This document shows, in pieces, positions 1 through 8,552 of a DNA stretch of 64,000 bases. The notes under the pieces were generated by a model, which had not been told where the DNA came from, ran no database searches, and saw only the letters and a program-made list of their open reading frames with translations. The stretch spans positions 868,001-932,000 of the forward strand of contig NC_010376.1 of assembly GCF_000010185.1 (NCBI RefSeq), read 5' to 3'. The position numbers and the translations under genes were made by a program. This DNA is from Finegoldia magna ATCC 29328 (GTDB lineage: Bacteria > Bacillota > Clostridia > Tissierellales > Peptoniphilaceae). Position 1 is the first letter of the stretch. The number at the start of each line of letters is the position of its first letter.

Positions 1-576
1 GATATGCATAATCTTATATCGGTTGATATTTTGACTCCATCAATCGTTGCCATCCAAAGGTTAACAAAACGATCTCCAGCTACAAACCCCGGAGCTTTAC
101 GCAAACTTGACGAGCATTATTTCAGAAGAATTGATGCAATTGAATTTGCTGTTAGATACGATGATGGCAAAGATCCTAGAGGAGTTTCAAGAGCCGATAT
201 TACTATTATCGGTGTTTCTAGGACTTCCAAAACTCCGTTATCAATGTATTTAGCAAACAAGCATTATAAAGTTTGCAATATTCCACTTGTTCCAGAGTCT
301 CCAGTTCCCAAAGAACTTTTTGAAATTGAGCCAAAAAGAGTAATTGGACTAACTAACTCACCTGATAAATTAAATAAGATCAGGAAAGAAAGATTAAAAT
401 CTATGGGATTGCCAACTGAAAGTACATACTCCGATTTGGGTAGAATACTTGATGAGCTAGACTATGCTGAAAAGATAATGAAGAAAATCGGATGTCCTAT
501 TATAAATGTTTCTGATAGAGCAATAGAAGAAACAGCAGAAGTTATTATCAGACATCTAAAAAAAATGAATGATTAA
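1..576 (+). CDS. yqfL: PPDK regulatory protein (kinase/pyrophosphorylase, DUF299), 5'-truncated by the window edge
   Basis: The reading frame is open from base 1, so only the C-terminal ~191 residues of a protein normally about 270 long are seen; the first in-frame ATG at 4 is not a real start. The family P-loop GVSRTSKTP lies at 211-237. Members of this family both phosphorylate (using ADP) and dephosphorylate (using phosphate) a threonine beside the catalytic histidine of pyruvate phosphate dikinase or PEP synthetase, switching the enzyme off and on. The partner ppdK starts 14 bases downstream, and its product keeps the target Thr-Ser-His motif, so the pair is almost certainly a regulator and its substrate in one transcript. 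The symbol follows the B. subtilis homologue; in B. subtilis the gene sits near dnaG rather than beside a dikinase gene. Confidence 0.93.
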   Translation, partial: DMHNLISVDILTPSIVAIQRLTKRSPATNPGALRKLDEHYFRRIDAIEFAVRYDDGKDPRGVSRADITIIGVSRTSKTPLSMYLANKHYKVCNIPLVPESPVPKELFEIEPKRVIGLTNSPDKLNKIRKERLKSMGLPTESTYSDLGRILDELDYAEKIMKKIGCPIINVSDRAIEETAEVIIRHLKKMND

Positions 577-590
577 AAAGGAGTTTTTAA

Positions 591-3221
591 ATGACAGAAA
601 AATATGTTTACAGTTTTAGAGAAGGTAACAAAGATATGAGAAGCCTTCTTGGTGGAAAAGGTGCTAACTTAGCCGAAATGACTAACATGGATATTCCTGT
701 TCCTACAGGATTTACTATTACTACCGAAGCTTGTAACAAATTTTACCAAGAAGATGAAAAATTATGGGATGGATTATTTGAAGAAATTAAATCTCATATT
801 AAAGAAACAGAAAAAGAATTGAATAAGAAATTTTCTGATGAAGAAAATCCTCTACTATTTTCAGTTCGTTCAGGTGCTGTAATATCAATGCCTGGTATGA
901 TGGACACAATTTTAAATCTAGGTTTAAATGATAAATCAGTTATCGGTTTAGCAAAGTCTACAAATAATGAAAGATTTGCTTATGATTCATATAGAAGATT
1001 TATTCAAATGTTTTCAGACGTAGCAAGAGAAATTCCTAAAGTATTGTTCGAAAATGAATTAGATAAAATTAAACAAGAAAAAAACGTTACAGACGATACA
1101 GATCTTGATAGTGAAGATTTAAAAAAGATTGTAGAAAAATTTAAACAAATCTACAAGGAAGAAATGGATGAAGATTTCCCACAAGACCCTATCGATCAAT
1201 TAAAATATGCAATCGAAGCAGTTTTTAGATCTTGGAATAACCCAAGAGCAAAAATTTACAGACAATTAAATGGCATTGATGATCATTTAGGAACTGCTGT
1301 AAATATCCAATCAATGGTATTTGGTAACATGGGTAATACATCTGGAACTGGTGTTGCTTTCTCAAGAAACCCTGCAACCGGTGAAAACAAATTATTCGGT
1401 GAATTTTTAATGAATGCACAAGGCGAAGATGTTGTTGCTGGTATAAGAACTCCTCAACCAATTAGTCAATTACAAGACGTAATGCCAGAAGTATATGAAC
1501 AATTCCATTCAATCACAAAAAGATTAGAAGAGCATTACAGAGATATGCAAGATTTAGAATTCACAATTGAAAATTCTAAATTATATTTACTTCAAACTAG
1601 AAACGGAAAAAGAACTGCTATCAGCGCACTAAATGTCGCAGTAGATCAAGTAAATGAAGGATTGATAACTAAAGAAGAAGCTATTTTAAGAATTGAACCA
1701 AATAGCTTAAATCAACTTCTACACCCTACATTTGATCAAAAAGAATTAGAAAATGCTGAAGTAATAACAAAAGGTTTGGCAGCTTCACCTGGAGCCGCTA
1801 GTGGTCACGTTTATTTTAGTGCTGAAGATTGTAAAACAGCTGCTTCTAAGGGAATTAAATCAATATTAGTTCGTCAAGAAACATCTCCTGAAGATATCGA
1901 AGGTATGATTAAAGCCGAAGGTATATTAACTGCAAGAGGAGGTATGACTTCTCACGCTGCAGTAGTTGCACGAGGAATGGGTGCATGTTGTGTAGCAGGT
2001 GCGAGTGAAATAAGGGTAGACGAAGAGAACAAAGTAATCAGAGGTAAAAACATAGAAATCAAAGAAGGAGATTTGATTTCATTAGATGGTAGCACTGGAT
2101 ATGTTTATAAAGGAGAAATTTCTAAAGTAAATCCTAAACTTTCTGGTAACTTTGCCCAATTTATGCAATGGGTTGATGAAATTAAAAGATTAGGTGTAAA
2201 AACTAATGCAGACACTCCAAAAGATGCACATCAAGCAAAAGAATTTGGTGCTGAAGGCATTGGACTAACAAGAACTGAGCACATGTTCTTCAATGAAGAA
2301 AGAATTCCAATTGTTAGACAAATGATTCTATCAAACACTACTGAAAGAAGACAAAAAGCTCTAGATAAATTAAGACCTTTCCAAGAAGATGACTTTTATA
2401 ATATTTACAAGGAAATGGGAGATTTATCAGTTACTATAAGACTTTTAGATCCACCTCTTCATGAATTTTTGCCAAAAGAAAAGCACGATATTGAAGAATT
2501 AGCAAAAGAAATGGATTTAACATATGATGAAGTAAATGATATTATTTTAGAGCTTCATGAAGTAAACCCAATGCTTGGCCACAGAGGATGTAGATTAGCT
2601 GTAACATATCCTGAAATATACAGAATGCAAGCAAGAGCAATCATAAGTGCTGCTCTAAAAGTAAAAGAAGAAACTTCACATGATATAGTTCCTCAAATCA
2701 TGATTCCACTTGTAGGAGAAAAGAAAGAATTAAAATATGTTAAAGACCAAATAATTGAAGAAATCAATCAAGTATTTGAAGAAACTAATCAAAAATTAGA
2801 TTACGAAATCGGTACTATGATTGAAATTCCAAGAGCATGCTTAATGGCTGATGAGATTGCTGAAGAAGCTGACTTCTTCAGTTTTGGTACAAATGACTTA
2901 ACTCAAATGTCATTTGGATTCTCTAGGGATGATGCAGGTAAGTTCTTATCAGAATATAAAGAAAAGAAGATTTATTCAAGAAGTCCATTTGAAAGATTGG
3001 ATCAAGAAGGTGTTGGTCAGTTAATAAAAATGGCAATTGAAAAAGGTAAGTCTTCAAATCCTAATTTACACGTAGGTATTTGTGGTGAACACGGTGGAGA
3101 TCCTGAAAGCGTGGAATTCTGTCACAGAATTGGATTAGACTATGTATCTTGTTCCCCATACAGAGTACCAATCGCTAGATTAGCAGCAGCTCAAGCAGCA
3201 GCAAGAGAAAAATTAAAATAA
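591..3221 (+). CDS. ppdK: pyruvate, phosphate dikinase
   Basis: This 876-residue cytosolic enzyme interconverts pyruvate + ATP + Pi and PEP + AMP + PPi; in PPi-linked anaerobes it often works in glycolysis. It has the three usual parts: an N-terminal ATP-grasp nucleotide-binding domain (about 1-340), a central swivelling phosphohistidine domain, and a C-terminal TIM-barrel PEP/pyruvate domain. The phosphohistidine motif GGMTSHAAVVARG places the catalytic His at residue 455 and the regulatory Thr at 453. The C-terminal GICGEHGGDP motif puts the catalytic Cys at 831. Both numbers agree with the well-studied Clostridium symbiosum enzyme, so the length is essentially canonical. A strong AAGGAG precedes the ATG. 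It follows the regulatory protein gene and is closed by a good terminator. Confidence 0.98.
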   Translation: MTEKYVYSFREGNKDMRSLLGGKGANLAEMTNMDIPVPTGFTITTEACNKFYQEDEKLWDGLFEEIKSHIKETEKELNKKFSDEENPLLFSVRSGAVISMPGMMDTILNLGLNDKSVIGLAKSTNNERFAYDSYRRFIQMFSDVAREIPKVLFENELDKIKQEKNVTDDTDLDSEDLKKIVEKFKQIYKEEMDEDFPQDPIDQLKYAIEAVFRSWNNPRAKIYRQLNGIDDHLGTAVNIQSMVFGNMGNTSGTGVAFSRNPATGENKLFGEFLMNAQGEDVVAGIRTPQPISQLQDVMPEVYEQFHSITKRLEEHYRDMQDLEFTIENSKLYLLQTRNGKRTAISALNVAVDQVNEGLITKEEAILRIEPNSLNQLLHPTFDQKELENAEVITKGLAASPGAASGHVYFSAEDCKTAASKGIKSILVRQETSPEDIEGMIKAEGILTARGGMTSHAAVVARGMGACCVAGASEIRVDEENKVIRGKNIEIKEGDLISLDGSTGYVYKGEISKVNPKLSGNFAQFMQWVDEIKRLGVKTNADTPKDAHQAKEFGAEGIGLTRTEHMFFNEERIPIVRQMILSNTTERRQKALDKLRPFQEDDFYNIYKEMGDLSVTIRLLDPPLHEFLPKEKHDIEELAKEMDLTYDEVNDIILELHEVNPMLGHRGCRLAVTYPEIYRMQARAIISAALKVKEETSHDIVPQIMIPLVGEKKELKYVKDQIIEEINQVFEETNQKLDYEIGTMIEIPRACLMADEIAEEADFFSFGTNDLTQMSFGFSRDDAGKFLSEYKEKKIYSRSPFERLDQEGVGQLIKMAIEKGKSSNPNLHVGICGEHGGDPESVEFCHRIGLDYVSCSPYRVPIARLAAAQAAAREKLK

Positions 3222-3233
3222 TTATTTGAACTT

Positions 3234-3266
3234 GATAGAGTAAATTCGTTTACTCTATCTTTTTTT
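3234..3266 (+). terminator. intrinsic terminator of yqfL-ppdK
   Basis: An 11-bp perfect stem (GATAGAGTAAA with its complement, 3234-3244 and 3249-3259) with a TTCG tetraloop is followed by a seven-T tract. It lies 12 bases after the ppdK stop. Confidence 0.93.
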
Positions 3267-3280
3267 GCTTTTAAAAGAAA

Positions 3281-3308
3281 TTATTATTAAGTAGTTTTAT
3301 GGTATAAT
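3281..3308 (+). promoter_or_regulatory. promoter of the FemAB-type gene (extended -10)
   Basis: A perfect TATAAT at 3303-3308 is preceded by TG at 3300-3301, making an extended -10 element (TGGTATAAT). The -35 is poor (TTATTA at 3281-3286, 16-base spacer), as is common with extended -10 promoters. The start codon at 3333 follows an AAGGAAG Shine-Dalgarno. Confidence 0.65.
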
Positions 3309-3332
3309 GAATAAAGTTAAGGAAGTGATAAA

Positions 3333-4562
3333 ATGGCTTACGAAATGGTTACACTAAGTGCTGAAGAACATGATAATTTTGTTAAAAACCATAAATACGG
3401 AGAATTAAATCAAATATATAAATGGCAATATGTAAAAAAAGGATGGATTGGAAAGAATATAGGAGTTAAAAAAGACGACAAACTTATTGGAGCTTGTTTG
3501 ATTTTATTAAAAAAGCTTCCTATTCTTCCCTATTATTTTGCTTATGCACCTAAAGGGCCAGTAGTTGATTATGAAAATAAAGAAGATTTAAAAGCTACTA
3601 TCCAAATTTTAAAAGATTTTTGCAAGAAAAATAAAGTTTTCTCTTTAAAGTTTGACCCTCAAGTATCTGTAGAAATTGATGGATTAATTAGTTACTTAAA
3701 AAATCTGGGATGTTACCATCACGGATTAAAAAAAGGATTAGAATATAATCAACCTAGATATTATATGATAACTGATATAAACAAATCAGAGAAAGATGTG
3801 ATGAATTCGTTTCAATCTAGAACAAAAAGTGTTGTAAAAAAATCTTTAAAAAACGGCCTTGAATGTCAACGATGTGATAAGAGTGAGTTACCAAAGTTTT
3901 CAAAATTGATGGAAATAACATCAAAAAGAGACGAATTCAATCATCGAAGTCATGAATATTTTGAGAATTTATATGATGTTTTAGGACCAGATGATGATTG
4001 TGAATTATATCTAACTAAACTTATACCATCTCTTGTAAAGAAATCCAATGAAGAAGAATTAAATCAAATAGATAATCAAGAGTTGAAAACTAAAAACAAA
4101 TTAGAAAAAGATATAACAGAAGATAAAAAGAATAACTTCTTAAAAGAATTAGATGTTTTAGACAACAGAAGAAAAAGATGTAAAGATTTGATTGAGCAAA
4201 TGAATGAATACATTCAAAATGGTGTTGATGAAATTGTATTATCCGGTGCCTTACTAACTTTTTGTGGCAAAAAATCATATTATCTTTATGGTGCATCTTC
4301 TAATGATTTCAGAGACTTAAGTCCAAACTACTTAATGCAATGGACTATGATGAAAAGGGCTATAGAAAAAGGATGCACGACTTATGACTTTGGTGGCGTA
4401 TCTGGTTATACGCCTGAAGATAATGTAGAAGATCATGAAGCAGGATTATATGAATTTAAAAAAAGATTTGGAACAGAAATGCTTGCTACAATTGGTGAGT
4501 TTGACATAGTTTTTAATAAACTCATTAATAAATTATTTGAATTTGCATTGAAACACAGATAA
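3333..4562 (+). CDS. FemAB/FemX-type peptidoglycan interpeptide-bridge aminoacyltransferase
   Basis: The 409-residue protein matches the FemABX family, which moves amino acids from aminoacyl-tRNA to the peptide stem of lipid II or peptidoglycan at the inner face of the membrane. Two GNAT-like halves can be seen: an N-terminal one (about 1-170) and a C-terminal one with YLYGASSNDFRDLSPNYLMQW and YDFGGVSGYTPED. Between about residues 230 and 300 is a Lys/Glu-rich stretch that reads as the antiparallel coiled-coil arm typical of FemA and FemX. There is no signal peptide. It is monocistronic, with its own promoter and a terminator shared with the convergent MATE gene. Which amino acid is added cannot be read from the sequence. 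Confidence 0.9.
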   Translation: MAYEMVTLSAEEHDNFVKNHKYGELNQIYKWQYVKKGWIGKNIGVKKDDKLIGACLILLKKLPILPYYFAYAPKGPVVDYENKEDLKATIQILKDFCKKNKVFSLKFDPQVSVEIDGLISYLKNLGCYHHGLKKGLEYNQPRYYMITDINKSEKDVMNSFQSRTKSVVKKSLKNGLECQRCDKSELPKFSKLMEITSKRDEFNHRSHEYFENLYDVLGPDDDCELYLTKLIPSLVKKSNEEELNQIDNQELKTKNKLEKDITEDKKNNFLKELDVLDNRRKRCKDLIEQMNEYIQNGVDEIVLSGALLTFCGKKSYYLYGASSNDFRDLSPNYLMQWTMMKRAIEKGCTTYDFGGVSGYTPEDNVEDHEAGLYEFKKRFGTEMLATIGEFDIVFNKLINKLFEFALKHR

Positions 4563-4563
4563 T

Positions 4564-4606
4564 AAAAAACCTAGAATTGATGATGAAATCAATCCTAGGT
4601 TTTTTT
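4564..4606. terminator. bidirectional terminator between convergent femX-like and MATE genes
   Basis: The arms CCTAGAATTGAT (4570-4581) and ATCAATCCTAGG (4588-4599) pair with one mismatch. They are flanked by six A on the left and seven T on the right, so the hairpin can stop transcription in both directions. The MATE stop codon sits in the T tract. Confidence 0.88.
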
Positions 4607-5945
4607 AATCTAATAAATATTTTAATTTATTTTTATAAACTCTTGTGTAGAATATGATAAACAAACTTATACCTTTACATATAACAAGCGAAGATATTAT
4701 TACCCAGATCCACTCTATTCTCAAATTACTATACATAACCAATAATGACAATGGAATTCTTATGAAATTAAATACAATTCCATTTATTGAAGGATATTTA
4801 GTTAATGAAATACCATTTAAGAATCCTGTCGTAGCGATTTCTACACACATTAGAATTTCAGAAATCGAAAGAATTCTTAAATAAACTACTCCGATATTCA
4901 AAGTATTTGGATCATCAGGTATAAACAATTTAAATAATTGTGGTGCAAATGTAAATAAAATTATGGTTGTACATATTCCGATACCAATACATATTTTCAT
5001 TCCCTTTTTATATCCATCCATTACTCTAGAGTATTTTTTAGCTCCATTATTTTGAGCAATAAAAGTAGATAAAGCAACGCTAAATCCACCAACTGTTAAC
5101 CATGTGATAGATTCTATCTGATTACCTATTTTTTGAGCGGCTATAGCCTCTTTTCCCCAATGAGCTATTATGGCAGCCATAATTATTGAAAAGGTCGCGA
5201 AAAGGCATTCTTGAAGTGCAATAGGAAATCCTAAATCAAAAAGTCTTTTTACATAATTTAAGTGCATTTTTTCTTTCAAATATTTAAAATATTCAAATCT
5301 AGCAATCATGAACATAATGCATGCTGACATTTGAGCTATAAAAGTTGCCAGTGCAGCTCCTTTGATGCCCATTGGTTTAACAAATCCAAATCCGAATATC
5401 AATATAGGATCCAATACGATATTAATTCCTAATGCAATTGTATTTATAATAAAAGGAATTTTACTTTCTCCTTGACCGTTTAAAATCCCAGTCAATACCG
5501 GATTTACAAAGTTAAAAAATATTGATGCTACAAAAAAACCATAATATTCAAATGCAAGCTTTGTTACAGATTCATCTAAATTAAAAAAATGTATTATTTG
5601 TACTTTAAATAAGATCATCAATGAAATAAAAATAATTCCAACAATCAATGCAAATTTTATAGCATTTGATATATATTTCTGAACAGATTCCATATCCTTT
5701 TTACCAATACAATCTGCAACTGATATTTGTACTCCTACACTTAGCATCATACATATAGCATAGCTTAACCAACCAAAAAAACCTACTGTTCCAGCTGCAG
5801 CAACTGATTCAATTGATAATCTGCCTAACCAAAATAAGTCCATCAAATTATAACTCATTTGAATAAAAGAAGTTGCCATTATTGGTAATGCTAAACTGAT
5901 TAATTCCTTATAAATATTTCCTTCAGTAAGATTTCTCGTTTTCAA
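4605..5945 (-). CDS. MATE family multidrug/sodium antiporter
   Basis: This 446-residue integral membrane protein has about twelve hydrophobic segments in two repeats and the MATE-type opening ALPIMATSFIQMSYNLMDLFWLG. Members use a Na+ or H+ gradient to export organic cations, drugs or metabolites. The start is a TTG at 5945, supported by the family-like N-terminus and an AGGATGG upstream; no in-frame ATG fits better. It begins 11 bases after hslO and is probably co-transcribed with it. The substrate cannot be inferred. Confidence 0.9.
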   Translation of the reverse strand: MKTRNLTEGNIYKELISLALPIMATSFIQMSYNLMDLFWLGRLSIESVAAAGTVGFFGWLSYAICMMLSVGVQISVADCIGKKDMESVQKYISNAIKFALIVGIIFISLMILFKVQIIHFFNLDESVTKLAFEYYGFFVASIFFNFVNPVLTGILNGQGESKIPFIINTIALGINIVLDPILIFGFGFVKPMGIKGAALATFIAQMSACIMFMIARFEYFKYLKEKMHLNYVKRLFDLGFPIALQECLFATFSIIMAAIIAHWGKEAIAAQKIGNQIESITWLTVGGFSVALSTFIAQNNGAKKYSRVMDGYKKGMKICIGIGICTTIILFTFAPQLFKLFIPDDPNTLNIGVVYLRILSISEILMCVEIATTGFLNGISLTKYPSINGIVFNFIRIPLSLLVMYSNLRIEWIWVIISSLVICKGISLFIIFYTRVYKNKLKYLLD

Positions 5946-5956
5946 TTAACACCATC

Positions 5957-6835
5957 CTATATATTGTCTCTAAGTTCCATTAACTCTTCTTTGGAAAAGT
6001 TATATTTTTTATTACAAAAATCGCATACTAATTCAGCCTTGCCATCTTCTTCAATCAGTTCGGTTAATGTTTCTTTGCCTAATGAAATTAAAGATCTCTC
6101 AACTCTATCTCTATTACAATCACATAGATATTGAACTTCTTTTTGACCTAATAATTTCAAATCAAAATCCGAAAAATATTGATTTAAAATATCAAATGGA
6201 TCATCATGTGTTACAAAAAGAGATGAAATTGGTGGAAATTTATTTATATCTGATTCTAATTTATCTATTAATGATTCGTCAAATCCTGGCAATGCTTGGA
6301 TAAATAATCCCCCAGCACTTTTAATTGATAAATCAGTATCTACTAATACACCTAAAGCTACTACAGTAGGTCTTTGATCAGATTGATAAAAATAATTACT
6401 AAAATCTTCCGCTATTTCGCCACTTACTAAACTAGTTTGACCAATATATGGTTCTTTTAGTTTAAAATCTTTTATAACTGTTAGCAATCCTTCATTTCCA
6501 ACAAAACTACCAACGTCTAATTTTTTATTAGATTTAGTTGGCAAATCAACTTCAGGATGACTAACATAACTTTTTACCTCTCCTCTACCATTAACCGTAG
6601 ATATTAACATTCCACCTTGTCCATTTCCTTGTAAATTCAAAGTAATATTATGCGATTCGTTTTTTAACTCATGACTCATTATTGCAGCCATCGTACTTAA
6701 TCTTCCTAAGGCTGCTGATGCTGTTGCTGATGTATTATGAATATCCCTTACTGATTGAACTAAATCTGTAGAATCTACAATATTAAATCTAAATGATTCA
6801 GTAGAATCGGTAGCAATATATAATTTATTTATCAT
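5957..6835 (-). CDS. hslO: redox-regulated chaperone Hsp33
   Basis: This 292-residue holdase chaperone acts in the cytosol on oxidative unfolding. The C-terminal zinc switch is intact: CDC, 30 residues, then CDFC (a CXC-X30-CXXC pattern). Oxidation of these cysteines releases zinc and activates the chaperone. A GGAGG Shine-Dalgarno lies 5-10 bases before the ATG. The csp terminator ends only about 13 bases upstream, so expression probably depends on read-through from csp. A MATE transporter gene follows closely. Confidence 0.97.
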
Positions 6836-6847
6836 ATAACCTCCAAA

Positions 6848-6872
6848 TAAAAAACCCCTTAAAAGGGGTGTT
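6848..6872 (-). terminator. terminator after csp, abutting the hslO ribosome-binding site
   Basis: Read on the minus strand, ACCCCTT and AAGGGGT arms (6854-6869) are followed by a run of T. The hairpin ends right before the hslO Shine-Dalgarno, so it looks like a partial terminator inside a csp-hslO transcript. Confidence 0.82.
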
Positions 6873-6884
6873 TTTAAAATTTTA

Positions 6885-7088
6885 TTATAATTTCTTTACA
6901 TTACAAGCTTGAAGACCTTTAGGTCCTTCAGAAATTTCAAATTCAACTTCTTGATTTTCTTCTAATTTTCTGTATTCCCCATTATCTTCTATTGCAGTAT
7001 AATGAACAAAAACGTCTCCTTGATCTTCTGTTGAGATAAATCCGAAACCTTTTGTTGCATTAAACCATTTTACTTTTCCTTTTGTCAT
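6885..7088 (-). CDS. cold-shock protein (CspA family)
   Basis: This 67-residue single cold-shock domain has both RNA-binding motifs, KGFGFIS (RNP1) and DVFVHYT (RNP2), after the usual [11 protein letters not shown] opening. Such proteins bind single-stranded RNA/DNA and melt RNA structure at low temperature. GGAGG precedes the ATG. The 5' leader is short (about 35 bases) by my promoter call, much shorter than the leaders of E. coli cspA. It carries a GTAAAC-N4-GTAAAC direct repeat near the predicted transcription start (7107-7122). Confidence 0.97.
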
Positions 7089-7128
7089 GTTTCCTCCATA
7101 AAATTTGTTTACTTTTGTTTACTATACT

Positions 7129-7157
7129 AATATAACATACAAAATAAAAATATACAA
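7129..7157 (-). promoter_or_regulatory. promoter of csp
   Basis: On the minus strand TTGTAT (7152-7157), 17 bases, then TATATT (7129-7134) with TG one base upstream (extended -10). It lies between the methyltransferase stop and the csp start. Confidence 0.55.
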
Positions 7158-7161
7158 TGCA

Positions 7162-7893
7162 TTAATCATCGTTACATAAAACACATACAAATAATGCTCG
7201 TTGCGTAATTTCATTAACAGATTTTCCTGTATCAAAGTCTATTAATTTTACATCTGTAAATCCACAATTATAAAGCATAAACCTTAGAGTGTCCAGGCTA
7301 TAAACTTTTTCTGTTTGTGTTTCCTGAATTCTCTCGTATGAATCATATTTATTTTTCACAAAGAAATCAATATAAAAATCTATTAGGTTATCCTCTTCGT
7401 AATATTGATTTACCCAAGTATAGAAAATATCCTCATACTCGTATACAAAGTGATTGTTTCCCATAATATCTATTAACTTATAAGGGGTGTTTACGTCAAA
7501 CATAAACACTCCTTTACAAATCTTATTAATTTTGAAAAACAAATTCTGTAATTTATCTGGGTCAAGTATATAATTTATTGTATCTAATGTTGAAAATATA
7601 AAATCATAATCTTGTTCTAATTCCAATTCACATAAATCTTCATTGATTAAATTAATTCTAGGAAATTTATCAGCACAAATTTCAAGCATTTCTTTGCTAA
7701 GATCAACTCCAGTATAATCAACAGAAGAATCGTAAAAGAATTGTGTCATATTTCCACTTCCGATTCCCAATTCAAGAATAGATTCGGGTTTTATATTTAG
7801 CTTATTCAATTCTTTTTTAATAACTTCAGAATAATTTTGGTAGTCAATATCAAAAGTTAATTTATCGTAAATATATGCAAATTCGTTATACAT
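7162..7893 (-). CDS. class I SAM-dependent methyltransferase
   Basis: The 243-residue protein has a clear SAM-binding motif I, SILELGIGSGNMTQFF (about 38-53), followed by the acidic VDLS motif of a Rossmann-fold methyltransferase. It resembles the small-molecule or tRNA-type methyltransferases annotated only as class I SAM enzymes, and the substrate is not evident. It overlaps the end of hpt by 8 bases and is the last gene of the valS-hpt run. No terminator is visible before csp. Confidence 0.85.
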   Translation of the reverse strand: MYNEFAYIYDKLTFDIDYQNYSEVIKKELNKLNIKPESILELGIGSGNMTQFFYDSSVDYTGVDLSKEMLEICADKFPRINLINEDLCELELEQDYDFIFSTLDTINYILDPDKLQNLFFKINKICKGVFMFDVNTPYKLIDIMGNNHFVYEYEDIFYTWVNQYYEEDNLIDFYIDFFVKNKYDSYERIQETQTEKVYSLDTLRFMLYNCGFTDVKLIDFDTGKSVNEITQRALFVCVLCNDD

Positions 7894-8407
7894 CTTGGTT
7901 CCAAATAAAAATATAAGGTATATTCCTATATGATGATCTATAATTTAAACCATAACCAACTATGAAGACATCATCAATTTCAAATCCTACATAATCAGCG
8001 TTATATTCAACTTGTCGCCTACTTGGTTTATCTAGTAATACGCAAGTTTTTATGCTTTTTGGATTTTTTTGTTTAATGTATTCCACAGTATTTACAATTG
8101 TATTTCCAGAATCAATAATATCGTCTACTATAAGCACATCATAATTTTCTAAGTTTTCTCTAACATCAGTAAGAATTTTTACTTTCCCTGTTGATTCTTC
8201 ACCATCTTCATAAGATGAAGTAGTCATAAAATCAATACAAATAGGCATATCAATTTGTCTTACCAAATCAGACATGAACATAAAACTTCCTCTAAGAAGA
8301 GATATTACACATAGATTTTTATCTTTATAATCCTTTGTAATTTGAGCACCTAATTCTTTAACTTTTTCTTTAATTTGTTGTTCATTTAATAATATTTCTT
8401 CTTTCAT
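7886..8407 (-). CDS. hpt: hypoxanthine-guanine phosphoribosyltransferase
   Basis: The 173-residue cytosolic enzyme salvages hypoxanthine and guanine using PRPP. The PRPP-binding loop VLIVDDIIDSGNTI is at about 91-104, with the catalytic acidic pair at 95-96, and the family's LLRGSFMF loop near residue 38. Its first codons overlap the end of a small membrane-protein frame. In Firmicutes recJ is often followed by apt (adenine salvage) before relA; here apt is absent and this purine salvage gene lies further down the same run. Confidence 0.96.
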   Translation of the reverse strand: MKEEILLNEQQIKEKVKELGAQITKDYKDKNLCVISLLRGSFMFMSDLVRQIDMPICIDFMTTSSYEDGEESTGKVKILTDVRENLENYDVLIVDDIIDSGNTIVNTVEYIKQKNPKSIKTCVLLDKPSRRQVEYNADYVGFEIDDVFIVGYGLNYRSSYRNIPYIFIWNQDV

Positions 8408-8552
8408 TATTCACCTCTGAATTTGAATTAATTAATATCTCATTTATATTTTTTTCAATATTTTTTAATGATACTAAAATTTTATTTAAAGTATACTGTA
8501 AACTAGCCAATACCATAATCAAAACAAAACCAAATATGATTTCGAGTTTCAT
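8382..8552 (-). CDS. predicted small single-span membrane protein between valS and hpt
   Basis: This 56-residue frame fills the otherwise empty 144-base gap between valS and hpt. It starts MKLEIIFGFVLIMVLASLQY, a short charged start and one hydrophobic segment (about 4-20), then a Lys/Asn/Glu-rich tail that could form a helix. The ATG overlaps the valS stop (TAATG), with AAGGA about ten bases upstream, and its end overlaps hpt by 26 bases, all signs of translational coupling. Frame length, the transmembrane span and the start signal support a real gene, but I recognise no family. Confidence 0.6.
   Translation of the reverse strand: MKLEIIFGFVLIMVLASLQYTLNKILVSLKNIEKNINEILINSNSEVNNERRNIIK

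Noticed and set aside
1225-1461. 78-residue minus-strand frame inside ppdK
   Set aside because: It is opposite the conserved nucleotide-binding domain of ppdK and has no start signal.
4654-4884. 76-residue plus-strand frame opposite the MATE gene
   Set aside because: It is a frame on the complement of a clear membrane protein gene, with no ribosome site or family.
7107-7122. GTTTAC direct repeat near the csp start as an operator
   Set aside because: Two short copies in AT-rich DNA are easily found by chance; recorded only in the csp entry.
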